From assembly GCF_039542905.1 (NCBI RefSeq), contig NZ_BAABIS010000001.1, positions 4,588,001-4,652,000 of the forward strand: a stretch of DNA of 64,000 nt, given 5' to 3'. This DNA comes from Kitasatospora terrestris (GTDB lineage Bacteria > Actinomycetota > Actinomycetes > Streptomycetales > Streptomycetaceae). Below are positions 48,724-55,888 of the stretch, one piece after another. How positions within the stretch are numbered: position 1 is the stretch's first letter; every line of letters begins with the position of its first letter. The notes beneath the pieces are model-generated. The model was not told the origin of the DNA. It ran no database searches and saw only the letters and a program-made list of their open reading frames with translations. A program made the position numbers and the translations under genes.

Positions 48724-48804
48724 ATGAAGCGACAGGCAGACCTCACGAAGCGGCGGGCGGTAGACCACTGCCGCGTGTCGAGCTGCCTCTGTCGAATGCG
48801 CTGA
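48724..48804 (+). CDS. Cys-containing leader peptide of cysA unit
   Basis: A 26-codon ORF encoding a basic peptide with three cysteines at positions 16, 21 and 23 (ending 'CRVSSCLCRMR'). Actinobacterial sulfur genes often have such 'putative leader peptides'; in mycobacteria, leaderless poly-Cys ORFs upstream of cysA-type genes act as cysteine-responsive attenuators. The ATG follows a -10 hexamer by 7 bases and has no ribosome site, fitting a leaderless ORF. The following 185 bases before cysA include complementary segments (48834-48841 with 48909-48916) that could form alternative folds. Too short for standard gene callers. Confidence 0.75.
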   Translation: MKRQADLTKRRAVDHCRVSSCLCRMR

Positions 48805-48989
48805 CCGGGCAGTTCTGACCGGTATCTCCCGGCCTGTCCGATTTCCCCGGCGCTTCCGCCTTCCAGACTGACCTCATGCGTCACCCGTGATCCGCCCTGT
48901 CTCGACATTCGGACAGATGCTCGGATGGTGGCGCGCACCCCGAAGCAGCAGCACCTTCCGCCACACCGCCCCCGGATGGAGACATCACC

Positions 48990-49826
48990 ATGAGCCGCAG
49001 CGACGTCCTGGTCGACGCCGACTGGGTCCAGGCCCGCCTGGACGACCCGAAGGTCGTCATCGTCGAGGTCGACGAGGACACCTCCGCCTACGAGAAGAAC
49101 CACATCCGCAACGCCGTCCGGATCGACTGGAAGACCGACCTCCAGGACCCGGTCCGCCGCGACTTCATCGACCAGGCCGGCTTCGAGGCGCTGCTCAGCG
49201 CCAAGGGCATCGCCAACGACGACACCGTGGTGCTGTACGGCGGCAACAACAACTGGTTCGCCTCGTACGCCTACTGGTACTTCAAGCTCTACGGCCACGG
49301 TGACGTCCGCCTGCTGGACGGCGGCCGCAAGAAGTGGGAGCTCGACTCCCGCGAGCTGGTCGTCGAGGTGCCGACCCGCGCCGCCACCCAGTACACCGCC
49401 CAGGCCGCCGACTCCTCGATCCGCGCCTTCCGCGACGACGTGGTCAACGCGATCGGCAACCTGAACCTGGTCGACGTCCGCTCGCCCGACGAGTTCTCCG
49501 GCAAGCTGCTCGCCCCGGCCCACCTCCCGCAGGAGCAGTCGCAGCGTCCGGGCCACGTCCCGACCGCGAAGAACATCCCGTGGGCGAAGAACGCCAACGA
49601 CGACGGCACCTTCAAGAGCGACGAGGAGCTCGCGGCGCTCTACCAGGCCGAGGGCGTCGACCTGGCGAAGGACACCATCGCCTACTGCCGGATCGGCGAG
49701 CGCTCCGCGCTCACCTGGTTCGTCCTGCACGAGCTGCTGGGCCAGGAGAACGTCAAGAACTACGACGGCTCCTGGACCGAGTACGGCAGCCTCGTCGGCG
49801 TGCCGATCGAGCTCGGCTCCAACTGA
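48990..49826 (+). CDS. cysA: Thiosulfate sulfurtransferase (rhodanese) CysA/SseA-like
   Basis: 278 residues made of two rhodanese domains, the second carrying the active-site loop C-R-I-G-E-R-S in 'IAYCRIGERSALT'. It transfers sulfane sulfur from thiosulfate (or mercaptopyruvate). The name follows actinobacterial usage; it is not the sulfate ABC ATPase. ATG 48990 begins 'MSRSDVLVDADWVQ', the conserved start. It is preceded by the Cys leader peptide and followed 36 bases later by a SseC-like gene. Confidence 0.93.
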   Translation: MSRSDVLVDADWVQARLDDPKVVIVEVDEDTSAYEKNHIRNAVRIDWKTDLQDPVRRDFIDQAGFEALLSAKGIANDDTVVLYGGNNNWFASYAYWYFKLYGHGDVRLLDGGRKKWELDSRELVVEVPTRAATQYTAQAADSSIRAFRDDVVNAIGNLNLVDVRSPDEFSGKLLAPAHLPQEQSQRPGHVPTAKNIPWAKNANDDGTFKSDEELAALYQAEGVDLAKDTIAYCRIGERSALTWFVLHELLGQENVKNYDGSWTEYGSLVGVPIELGSN

Positions 49827-49862
49827 GCCACCGGCTCGAAGCACAAGAAGGGAACACAAGAC

Positions 49863-50153
49863 ATGTGCGGTGCGAAGGCCGGCGGCCCGGACCTGGCAGG
49901 AGTTGACGTGGCGAGCGAGACGATCATTCAGGGTTCGGTGACCCGCAACGACGAGCCGGTCAACGGCTACGTGCGGCTGCTCGACGAGAACGGCGAGTTC
50001 ACGGCCGAGGTGCCCACCTCGGCGACCGGCCAGTTCCGGTTCTTCGCCCGTCCGGGCAAGTGGACCCTGCGCGCGCTGGTCCCCGGCGCCACCGTGGACC
50101 GCCAGGTGGTCGCCGCCCAGGGTGAGTTCACCGAGGTCGCGATCGCGGTCTGA
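49863..50153 (+). CDS. DUF1416 protein, SseC-like
   Basis: A 96-residue beta-rich protein matching the DUF1416 family, which includes mycobacterial SseC encoded next to cysA2-type sulfurtransferase. It carries 'MCGAKAGGPDLAGVDV' at the start and 'VRLLDENGEFTAEVPTSATG' in the middle. The function is unknown but tied to sulfur transfer by its constant pairing with cysA. Likely co-transcribed with cysA; a palindrome terminator follows. Confidence 0.88.
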   Translation: MCGAKAGGPDLAGVDVASETIIQGSVTRNDEPVNGYVRLLDENGEFTAEVPTSATGQFRFFARPGKWTLRALVPGATVDRQVVAAQGEFTEVAIAV

Positions 50154-50180
50154 CGACCGCCGACGCTGCTGCGCACGACT

Positions 50181-50208
50181 GGGGCCCCCTGCCGCGGCAG
50201 GGGGCCCC
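50181..50208. terminator. Terminator after cysA unit
   Basis: A perfect palindrome: GGGGCCCCCTGCCG (50181-50194) directly followed by its complement (50195-50208). It lies 28 bases after the DUF1416 stop and has no T-run. Confidence 0.75.
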
Positions 50209-50213
50209 GGCCA

Positions 50214-50219
50214 TACCCT
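50214..50219 (+). promoter_or_regulatory. -10 candidate, leaderless DUF3099 gene
   Basis: TACCCT 6 bases before GTG 50226, consistent with a leaderless mRNA. Confidence 0.4.
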
Positions 50220-50225
50220 GGAAGC

Positions 50226-50534
50226 GTGCAGGCGCACCGGCGGCATGTCCGCTACTTCGTGATGATGGGCGTGTGCGTGGGTCTCTTCGCCCTGGCGGGG
50301 GGCCTGGTGCGCCTCTGGTCGGTCGGCGCCGCCATCGCGCTGTGCCTGGTCGCCATGGTCATCCCGCCGGTGGCCGCGATCCTGGCCAACAAGCGGGACC
50401 CGGACGACGACTGGTGGAACGACCCGCGCTGGGACGACCCGGACTGGGACCGCCCCGGCCACGACCGCGACCGCCCCGACGGATCCCCGCCCGACCGCCC
50501 CGGCGACGACCGGCGCAACCCCTGGGGTCAGTAG
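50226..50534 (+). CDS. DUF3099 membrane protein
   Basis: 102 residues. Two hydrophobic helices (about 9-29 and 32-54) are followed by an acidic/Trp-rich tail with repeated D-P-x-W-D units ('WWNDPRWDDPDWDRP'). This is a small actinobacterial DUF3099 protein of unknown function. Its last 7 bases overlap the convergent DsrE-like gene. Confidence 0.82.
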   Translation: MQAHRRHVRYFVMMGVCVGLFALAGGLVRLWSVGAAIALCLVAMVIPPVAAILANKRDPDDDWWNDPRWDDPDWDRPGHDRDRPDGSPPDRPGDDRRNPWGQ

Positions 50535-50890
50535 ACCAGCGCCTGCACCCCGTCGGCCATGACCTCGTTCAGGAACACCTGGGCGCCGGCGATCCGGATC
50601 CCCTCGACGGTGTCCTCCTCCTCGATGCCGCGGCGCACCGCGCACTGGGTGCACAGCGTGACCGTGCCCGCCGCCAGCACCGCCTCCAGCAGGTCCGGCA
50701 GCGGCGCCGAGTGCGGCAGGCCGAACTCCGCGGCCCTCCCCGGCAGCGCGAACCAGGCGGACTCGCCGGTCAGCCAGAGCGAGACCTCCACGCCGCTCGC
50801 CACGGCGACCCCCGCCACCGTGAACGCCTGCGAGCAGCGCTCCGGCGCGTCCGCGCCCGCGGTGACCTTGATGACCAGCTTCTTCGACAT
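50528..50890 (-). CDS. DsrE-family protein
   Basis: A 120-residue DsrE/F-like fold ('LVIKVTAGADAPERCSQAFTVAG', 'VSLWLTGESAW') with two conserved-looking Cys near the end of the domain ('VTLCTQCAVRRGI'). Relatives take part in sulfur relay or act as homo-oligomeric small proteins. The frame extends far upstream but the family begins at ATG 50890 ('MSKKLVIKV'). Confidence 0.82.
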   Translation of the reverse strand: MSKKLVIKVTAGADAPERCSQAFTVAGVAVASGVEVSLWLTGESAWFALPGRAAEFGLPHSAPLPDLLEAVLAAGTVTLCTQCAVRRGIEEEDTVEGIRIAGAQVFLNEVMADGVQALVY

Positions 50891-50975
50891 GCCCCAGAGC
50901 GTACGCGCCAAGGGGGGCCCCGATAGACTCGGCGGGTCGTACCCTCGCCGACCCCTGTGCCCCTGGGAGCATCCC

Positions 50976-51083
50976 GTGTCCAGTCTGGAAATCTTCTTCG
51001 ACAGCCTGCTGGTCCTGATCGCGATCGCGACCATCTGGTTCGCCATCTTCTCGGTCATGAAGCTGTACCAGGGCCAGCGCTGA
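50976..51083 (+). CDS. Single-TM micropeptide (35 aa)
   Basis: GTG 50976 with GGGAG 6 bases upstream opens a 35-residue protein that is one transmembrane helix (about 8-29) with a short basic end ('KLYQGQR'). Small membrane proteins of this type appear at this location in streptomycetes and are annotated hypothetical. It is 21 bases before the nitrobindin-like gene. Confidence 0.6.
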   Translation: MSSLEIFFDSLLVLIAIATIWFAIFSVMKLYQGQR

Positions 51084-51091
51084 TCCTGCCG

Positions 51092-51097
51092 TACGGT
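51092..51097 (+). promoter_or_regulatory. -10 candidate, leaderless nitrobindin-like gene
   Basis: TACGGT exactly 7 bases before GTG 51105. Confidence 0.45.
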
Positions 51098-51104
51098 TGA
51101 TGCT

Positions 51105-51689
51105 GTGATCGAGATTCCTTCCGACCTCCACAAGGACGTCGTCCCGCTGGCCTTCCTGCTCGGCACCTGGGAAGGCGCCGGCGTCTTCGACTTCCCCGGC
51201 GCGGAGAAGTGCAACTTCGGCCAGGAAGTCGTCTTCCGGCACGACGGCCGGGCCTTCCTCGAGTACCGCTCGCGCACCTGGGTGCTGGACGAGCAGGGCG
51301 AGAAGGTCCGCCCGCTGGAGAACGAGCACTCCTTCTGGCGCGTGACCAGCAACCAGCACGGCACCAGCGGTGAGCGCGAGATCGAGGTCTCCTCGGTCCG
51401 CGACGACGGCACCGTGGAGATCTGGTACGGCAAGCTGCACGACGGCAAGCCGCAGATCGACCTCGCCACCGACGCGGTCGCCCGGATCGAGGGCGCGGCC
51501 CCGTACAGCGGTGGCAAGCGCCTCTTCGGCCTGGTCAAGGACGAGCTGTTGTGGGTCGGCGAGAAGGCCGCTCCCGAGGTGCCGCTGCGGCCCTACATGT
51601 CGGCCCAGCTGCGCAAGGTGCTCAGCCCCGCCCAGCTGATCAAGGACATCAACGACCTGCCGGACGACGGCATCGCCTTCTTCCGCTGA
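51105..51689 (+). CDS. Ferric nitrobindin-like protein lacking heme His
   Basis: A 194-residue lipocalin-like beta-barrel with the nitrobindin signature GTWEGAG (20-26). True nitrobindins bind ferric heme through a His in a 'P-H-(L/M)' segment near the C-terminus and isomerise peroxynitrite. Here the corresponding position, in 'LRPYMSAQLR', is Tyr164. Family resources describe such members as nitrobindin-like, without the conserved heme His. Heme may still bind through Tyr or not at all. Streptomycetes often have a second paralog. Adjacent to nur, but a functional link is unproven. Confidence 0.85.
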   Translation: MIEIPSDLHKDVVPLAFLLGTWEGAGVFDFPGAEKCNFGQEVVFRHDGRAFLEYRSRTWVLDEQGEKVRPLENEHSFWRVTSNQHGTSGEREIEVSSVRDDGTVEIWYGKLHDGKPQIDLATDAVARIEGAAPYSGGKRLFGLVKDELLWVGEKAAPEVPLRPYMSAQLRKVLSPAQLIKDINDLPDDGIAFFR

Positions 51690-51732
51690 TCGGAACGTGC
51701 GCGAGGTAGGGACCGGCCCGGTGGCCGGTCCC

Positions 51733-51738
51733 TACACT
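51733..51738 (+). promoter_or_regulatory. -10 candidate, leaderless nur gene
   Basis: TACACT exactly 7 bases before GTG 51746. Confidence 0.5.
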
Positions 51739-51745
51739 TGTCTGC

Positions 51746-52192
51746 GTGGCTGATACCGAGACCTTCGACTGGAAGGCCGACCTGCGCGAGCGCGGCTACC
51801 GCCTCACCCCGCAGCGGCAACTCGTCCTGGAAGCGGTCGACGTCCTGGACCACGCGACCCCGGACGAGATCCTCGGGCACGTCCGGAAGACCGCCAGCGG
51901 CGTCAACATCTCCACCGTGTACCGCACCCTCGAACTCCTCGAGGAGCTCGGGCTGGTCTCGCACGCCCACCTCGGCCACGGCGCCCCCACCTACCACCTG
52001 GCCGGCCGGCACACCCACCTCCACCTGGTCTGCCGCGACTGCGACAAGGTCACCGAGACCGACACCGCGATCGCCGCGCCGCTGATCGACAGCCTGCGCG
52101 CCCAGCACGGCTTCGACACCGACCTCAAGCACTTCGCGATCTTCGGGCGCTGCGCCGACTGCACCGCCAAGAAGGAGAACGCGCAGTCGTAA
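51746..52192 (+). CDS. nur: Nickel-responsive Fur-family repressor Nur
   Basis: 148 residues. A winged helix (about 1-85, 'LTPQRQLVLEAVD', 'VNISTVYRTLELLEELGLV') and a dimerisation domain carry the His cluster H89/H91/H93. Two structural pairs, C96-C99 and C136-C139, are also present. It closely resembles remembered S. coelicolor Nur, which represses nickel uptake and the Fe superoxide dismutase gene when nickel is present. A Zur or Fur paralog is the alternative, but the His arrangement and gene setting favour Nur. Confidence 0.88.
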   Translation: MADTETFDWKADLRERGYRLTPQRQLVLEAVDVLDHATPDEILGHVRKTASGVNISTVYRTLELLEELGLVSHAHLGHGAPTYHLAGRHTHLHLVCRDCDKVTETDTAIAAPLIDSLRAQHGFDTDLKHFAIFGRCADCTAKKENAQS

Positions 52193-52195
52193 GCT
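52190..52195 (+). promoter_or_regulatory. -10 candidate, leaderless ygfZ gene
   Basis: TAAGCT overlaps the nur stop codon and lies 7 bases before ATG 52203. It may give ygfZ its own transcript. Confidence 0.35.
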
Positions 52196-52202
52196 GGCCG
52201 GT

Positions 52203-53159
52203 ATGAAGAGCCCGCTGCTTGCCCTGCCCGGTGCCGTCCCCGCGGAGGGCCCCGACGAGGGCGTCGCCGCCCACTACGGCAACATCTTCCGCGAGCAGCG
52301 CGAGCTCGCCGCCGGCCACGGGTACGTCGACCTCTCGCACCGCGGCGTCGTCACCGTCACCGGGCCGGACCGCCTCTCCTGGCTGCACCTGCTGCTCACC
52401 CAGCACGTCAGCGACCTGCGCCCGCAGCAGGCCACCGAGGCGCTGGTCCTCTCGCCGAACGGGCACGTCGAGCACGCGCTCTACCTCGTCGACGACGGCG
52501 CGACGGTCTGGATCCACGTCGAGCCGGGCACCCAGCAGGCGCTCATCGGCTACCTGGAGTCGATGAAGTTCTGGAACCGGGTCGAGGTCGCCGACGCCAC
52601 CGACCGGTACGCCGTGGTCTTCCTCCCGGCCGGCTCCACCGCCGACGCCTCCGGCGCCGCGGCCGTCCGCGAGCTCTCCTGGGGCCGCGACCTGTTCCTG
52701 CCGCGCGAGGCGCTCGCCGCCGAGGTGGCCGGCTTCGGTCCGGCGGCCGGCGTCTGGGCGTACGAGGCGCTGCGGATCGAGGGGCACCGGCCGCGGCTGG
52801 GCTTCGAGACCGACCACCGCACCATCCCGCACGAGGTGGACTGGCTGGCCACCGCCGTCCACCTGCAGAAGGGCTGCTACCGGGGCCAGGAGACCGTCGC
52901 CCGGGTGCACAACCTCGGCCGGCCGCCGCGCCGCCTGGTCTTCCTGCACCTCGACGGGACCGAGGAGAAGCTGCCCGCCCGCGGTGCCGACGTCCGCGTG
53001 GACGGCCAGGACCGCCCGGTCGGCTTCGTCACCTCCGCCGCCCGCCACCACGAGCTCGGCCCGATCGCCCTCGCCCTGGTGAAGCGCAACACCCCGCTGG
53101 ACGCCACCCTCCTCGCCGACGGCGTCCCCGCCACCCAGGACGTCATCGTCCCGGCCTGA
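52203..53159 (+). CDS. ygfZ: YgfZ-type folate-binding Fe-S repair protein
   Basis: 318 residues with the GcvT/YgfZ fold and the hallmark motif KGCYRGQE (about 224-231), whose Cys is essential in E. coli YgfZ. It helps assemble or repair Fe-S clusters, using a folate. The N-terminal 'GVVTVTGPDRLSWLHLLLTQHVSDL' block is typical. It begins 10 bases after the nur stop. Confidence 0.9.
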   Translation: MKSPLLALPGAVPAEGPDEGVAAHYGNIFREQRELAAGHGYVDLSHRGVVTVTGPDRLSWLHLLLTQHVSDLRPQQATEALVLSPNGHVEHALYLVDDGATVWIHVEPGTQQALIGYLESMKFWNRVEVADATDRYAVVFLPAGSTADASGAAAVRELSWGRDLFLPREALAAEVAGFGPAAGVWAYEALRIEGHRPRLGFETDHRTIPHEVDWLATAVHLQKGCYRGQETVARVHNLGRPPRRLVFLHLDGTEEKLPARGADVRVDGQDRPVGFVTSAARHHELGPIALALVKRNTPLDATLLADGVPATQDVIVPA

Positions 53160-53168
53160 GCGGGCGGG

Positions 53169-53600
53169 TCAGAGCTCCAGGAGGACGGTGAAGGGGCCGT
53201 CGTTGGTCAGCGAGACCTTCATGTCGGCGCCGAAGCGGCCGGTCTCGACCTTGGCGCCGAGCGCCCGGAGTTCGGCCACCACGGCGTCGACCAGCGGCTC
53301 GGCGACGGGGCCGGGGGCGGCGGCGTTCCAGGTGGGCCGGCGGCCCTTGCGGGCGTCGCCGTAGAGCGTGAACTGGCTGATCACCAGCAGCGGGGCGGCC
53401 AGCTCCGAGCAGGACCGCTCCGGGCTGCCGGGGAAGATCCGCAGCGACCACAGCTTGCGGGCCAGCTGCGCGGCCTTCTCCGCCGTGTCGTCGTGCGTGA
53501 CGCCGACCAGGACGCACAGCCCGGGCCCCTCGATCGCGCCGACCGTCTCGCCGTCCACCACCACGGCCGCCTCGGCGACCCGTTGCACCACTGCTCGCAT
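53169..53600 (-). CDS. dtd: D-aminoacyl-tRNA deacylase Dtd
   Basis: 143 residues, the usual length. It hydrolyses D-aminoacyl-tRNA and Gly-tRNA(Ala). Both family signatures are intact: 'SQFTLYGD' and 'NDGPFTVLLEL' at the C-terminus. It has no neighbours in its direction; it converges on ygfZ with 9 bases between stop codons. Start ATG 53600 ('MRAVVQRV'). Confidence 0.95.
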   Translation of the reverse strand: MRAVVQRVAEAAVVVDGETVGAIEGPGLCVLVGVTHDDTAEKAAQLARKLWSLRIFPGSPERSCSELAAPLLVISQFTLYGDARKGRRPTWNAAAPGPVAEPLVDAVVAELRALGAKVETGRFGADMKVSLTNDGPFTVLLEL

Positions 53601-53941
53601 GCCGCCATTGTGCCAAGCGCGCCCGGCCCTCCCGGCCCGGCCGGTGGGGGCGCACGCACCACATCTGCGCGCCGGTCTCCGTGCGCGTGCGCTCCTATTC
53701 GTGCAGGTGAGCCGGTGGCGCTGATCAGTAGTACTAGCCAGGCCGGTTCGCCACGGGGCCGTTCGGGTGCTCGGGCGTGCACCTGACGACCCGGGGTGGC
53801 ACGCTGTCGGACGGCACGAGGACCCGCCACCCGGGCCCGCCCCGTCACCCGACCGGGTGGCGTCGCGCGCGACCGGGGCCCGCCCGGACCGGCCGGACGT
53901 GCCTCAGGGTGGGCACAGCGACGACGGCAGGTGGTTGGTTG
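53601..53941. other. Divergent promoter region of dtd and rsiG
   Basis: 341 bases without a convincing gene. A short AT-rich island with the palindrome TAGTACTA lies near 53727-53740 and is a candidate regulator site or promoter for rsiG. Nothing else stands out. Confidence 0.4.
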
Positions 53942-54475
53942 ATGGACGCGAGCGGTACGGCCCACCGGGAGGGTTCCGAGCTCGCCGGGCTCGGTCTGGA
54001 GCAGCTGCGCACGCTCCGCCGGGACGCGCAGGAGCAGGAGGCCGACCTCTCGTACCTGCGCCGCCTGCTGCACGGCCGGCTGGACATCCTGCGCGCCGAG
54101 CTGGACCGCCGCCGGGTGGAGCCGGCCGGCCCCGCGATCGGCGAGCCGGCCCTGCTGGAGCGGCTGCCGGCGATCCTCGCCGACGCGCCGTCCTCGGTCC
54201 GCCGCCCGGCCCGGCACGTGACGCTCGGTCCGCCGCGCGGCGAGCAGTACCGGCGCGAGGCGGACGTCCTGATGGGTGACGTCCGGCTGGTCGACCTGGC
54301 CGCGCACCCGACGGCCGCGCTGCTCGCCGCCGTCGAGCGGCTGACCGCGCACGAGCGCGAGGTCTCCGCCCGGCGGCAGTCGCTGCAGCGGACGGCGGAC
54401 GACTGCAGCGCCGAGATCACCCGCAGGTACCGTGAAGGGGAAGCACGGGTCGACGACCTGCTCAGCGGGGGCTGA
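53942..54475 (+). CDS. rsiG: RsiG-like c-di-GMP-dependent anti-sigma factor
   Basis: 177 residues with two long helices forming an antiparallel coiled coil. S. venezuelae RsiG sequesters the sporulation sigma factor WhiG when loaded with c-di-GMP, using two copies of E-x3-S-x2-R-x3-Q-x3-D. The second copy is perfect here (E138, S142, R145, Q149, D153). The first copy reads E33, S37, R40, H44, D48, with His for Gln. ATG 53942 follows AGGTGG. This gene ties the region to control of aerial growth and sporulation. Confidence 0.85.
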   Translation: MDASGTAHREGSELAGLGLEQLRTLRRDAQEQEADLSYLRRLLHGRLDILRAELDRRRVEPAGPAIGEPALLERLPAILADAPSSVRRPARHVTLGPPRGEQYRREADVLMGDVRLVDLAAHPTAALLAAVERLTAHEREVSARRQSLQRTADDCSAEITRRYREGEARVDDLLSGG

Positions 54476-54534
54476 GGAGCGGGAACGGCGGGCCGGGCCA
54501 CACCTCCACCCGCACGACCCCGGAGTCCACCCTC

Positions 54535-55488
54535 ATGTCGCAGTCCGTCGTCCTGCCCGCGCTCGCCGACGTCATACGGTCAGGCTTCACCGAGGGCAGC
54601 CACCGCGGCTCCCTGGTCCTGCTGGCGCCCGACGGCTCGGTCGAGTTCGCCCTCGGCGCCCCGGACGCGCCGGTCTTCCCGCGCTCCGCCGCCAAGCCGT
54701 TCCAGGCCGTCGCCACCCTGCGGGCCGGCCTCCCGCTGCGCGGCGCGCAGCTCGCGCTGGCCGCCTCCAGCCACTCCGCAGAATCGTTTCACCAGGACGA
54801 GGTCCGGCGGATCCTGGCCGACGCCGGGCTGACCGAGGCCGCCCTGCGCACCCCCGCCGACCTGCCGCTCGACACCGTCGAGGCCGAGCGGCTGCTGCGC
54901 GGCGGCGGCGGACGCGCGCCGATCCTGATGGACTGCTCGGGCAAGCACGCCGGCTGGCTCGCCGCCAGCGCCGCGAACGGCTGGGACCTGGAGGGCTACC
55001 TCGCCGTCGACCACCCGGTCCAGCTGCTCGCCCGCGAGGCGCTGGAGGAGTTCACCGGCGAGGACGCGGCGCACGTCGGCACCGACGGCTGCGGCGCCCC
55101 GCTGCTCGCGGTCAGCCTGACCGGCCTCGCCCGGGGCTTCCGGGCGCTGGTGGTGGCGGAGGAGGGCAGCGTCGGCCGGCAGGTCGCGGACGCGATGCGC
55201 GCCCACCCCGAGTACGTGGCCGGCACCCGGCGGGCCGACACCTGGCTGATGCGGGCCGTGCCGGGCTCGCTCTCCAAGATGGGCGCCGAGGCCGTGCAGG
55301 TCGTCGCCCTGGCCGACGGCCGGGCGCTCGCCTTCAAGATCGACGACGGCGCCGAGCGCGCCCGCGGCCCGGTCCTCGCCGCGGCCCTCCGCCGGGCCGG
55401 CGTCACCGACCCGGTCCTGGACCGGATCGGCGCCGAGCCCCTGCACGGCGGCGGCCAGGTGGTCGGGGAGGTCCGCGCGGCCTTCTGA
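54535..55488 (+). CDS. L-asparaginase, class 3 (ReAV-like)
   Basis: 317 residues of the asparaginase family typified by Rhizobium etli ReAV, distinct from classical type I/II enzymes. Its signatures are present: 'RSAAKPFQA' with the Ser/Lys pair, 'MDCSGKHAGWL', and 'GTDGCGAP' with the conserved Cys residues that, with Lys, hold zinc in ReAV. It should convert asparagine to aspartate and ammonia in the cytoplasm. ATG 54535 lies 59 bases after rsiG. Confidence 0.88.
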   Translation: MSQSVVLPALADVIRSGFTEGSHRGSLVLLAPDGSVEFALGAPDAPVFPRSAAKPFQAVATLRAGLPLRGAQLALAASSHSAESFHQDEVRRILADAGLTEAALRTPADLPLDTVEAERLLRGGGGRAPILMDCSGKHAGWLAASAANGWDLEGYLAVDHPVQLLAREALEEFTGEDAAHVGTDGCGAPLLAVSLTGLARGFRALVVAEEGSVGRQVADAMRAHPEYVAGTRRADTWLMRAVPGSLSKMGAEAVQVVALADGRALAFKIDDGAERARGPVLAAALRRAGVTDPVLDRIGAEPLHGGGQVVGEVRAAF

Positions 55489-55574
55489 ACCCCGGCTGTG
55501 GTTGCTGGCGCGGTCAGCCTGTTGCACGGTTGGACGGGGGGCCGCTCCGTACGACGACTGCTCAGGAGACCGCC

Positions 55575-55784
55575 ATGTCCGACCATGTCTACCGTGTCAC
55601 CGAGATCGTCGGCTCCTCGAAGGACGGAGTCGACGCGGCCATCAAGAACGGGATCACCCGGGCCTCCCAGACGCTGCGCAACCTGGACTGGTTCGAGGTG
55701 GTGCAGGTGCGCGGGCACATCGTGGACGGGCAGATCGAGCACTACCAGGTCGGCCTGAAGGTCGGGTTCCGCCTGGACGACTGA
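55575..55784 (+). CDS. Dodecin (flavin/CoA-binding)
   Basis: 69 residues, the canonical dodecin size, with 'VYRVTEIVGSSKDGVDAAIKNGI' in part and the flavin-stacking Trp in 'LRNLDWFEVVQVRG'. It forms a hollow dodecamer that stores or protects flavins. ATG 55575 has GGAG 6 bases upstream. A strong terminator follows. Confidence 0.93.
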   Translation: MSDHVYRVTEIVGSSKDGVDAAIKNGITRASQTLRNLDWFEVVQVRGHIVDGQIEHYQVGLKVGFRLDD

Positions 55785-55823
55785 CCGGGCGACGCCGGAC
55801 GCGCCGAAGACGCCGGACACGCC

Positions 55824-55857
55824 AAAGGGGCGCGGGAAAATCCTCCCGCGCCCCTTT
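55824..55857. terminator. Bidirectional terminator between dodecin and ppa
   Basis: AAAGGGGCGCGGGA (55824-55837) pairs perfectly with TCCCGCGCCCCTTT (55844-55857), with A and T runs on either side, between convergent genes. Confidence 0.88.
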
Positions 55858-55888
55858 CGCGTGCGTGAGCAGCCCCTGACGGGAGCGG

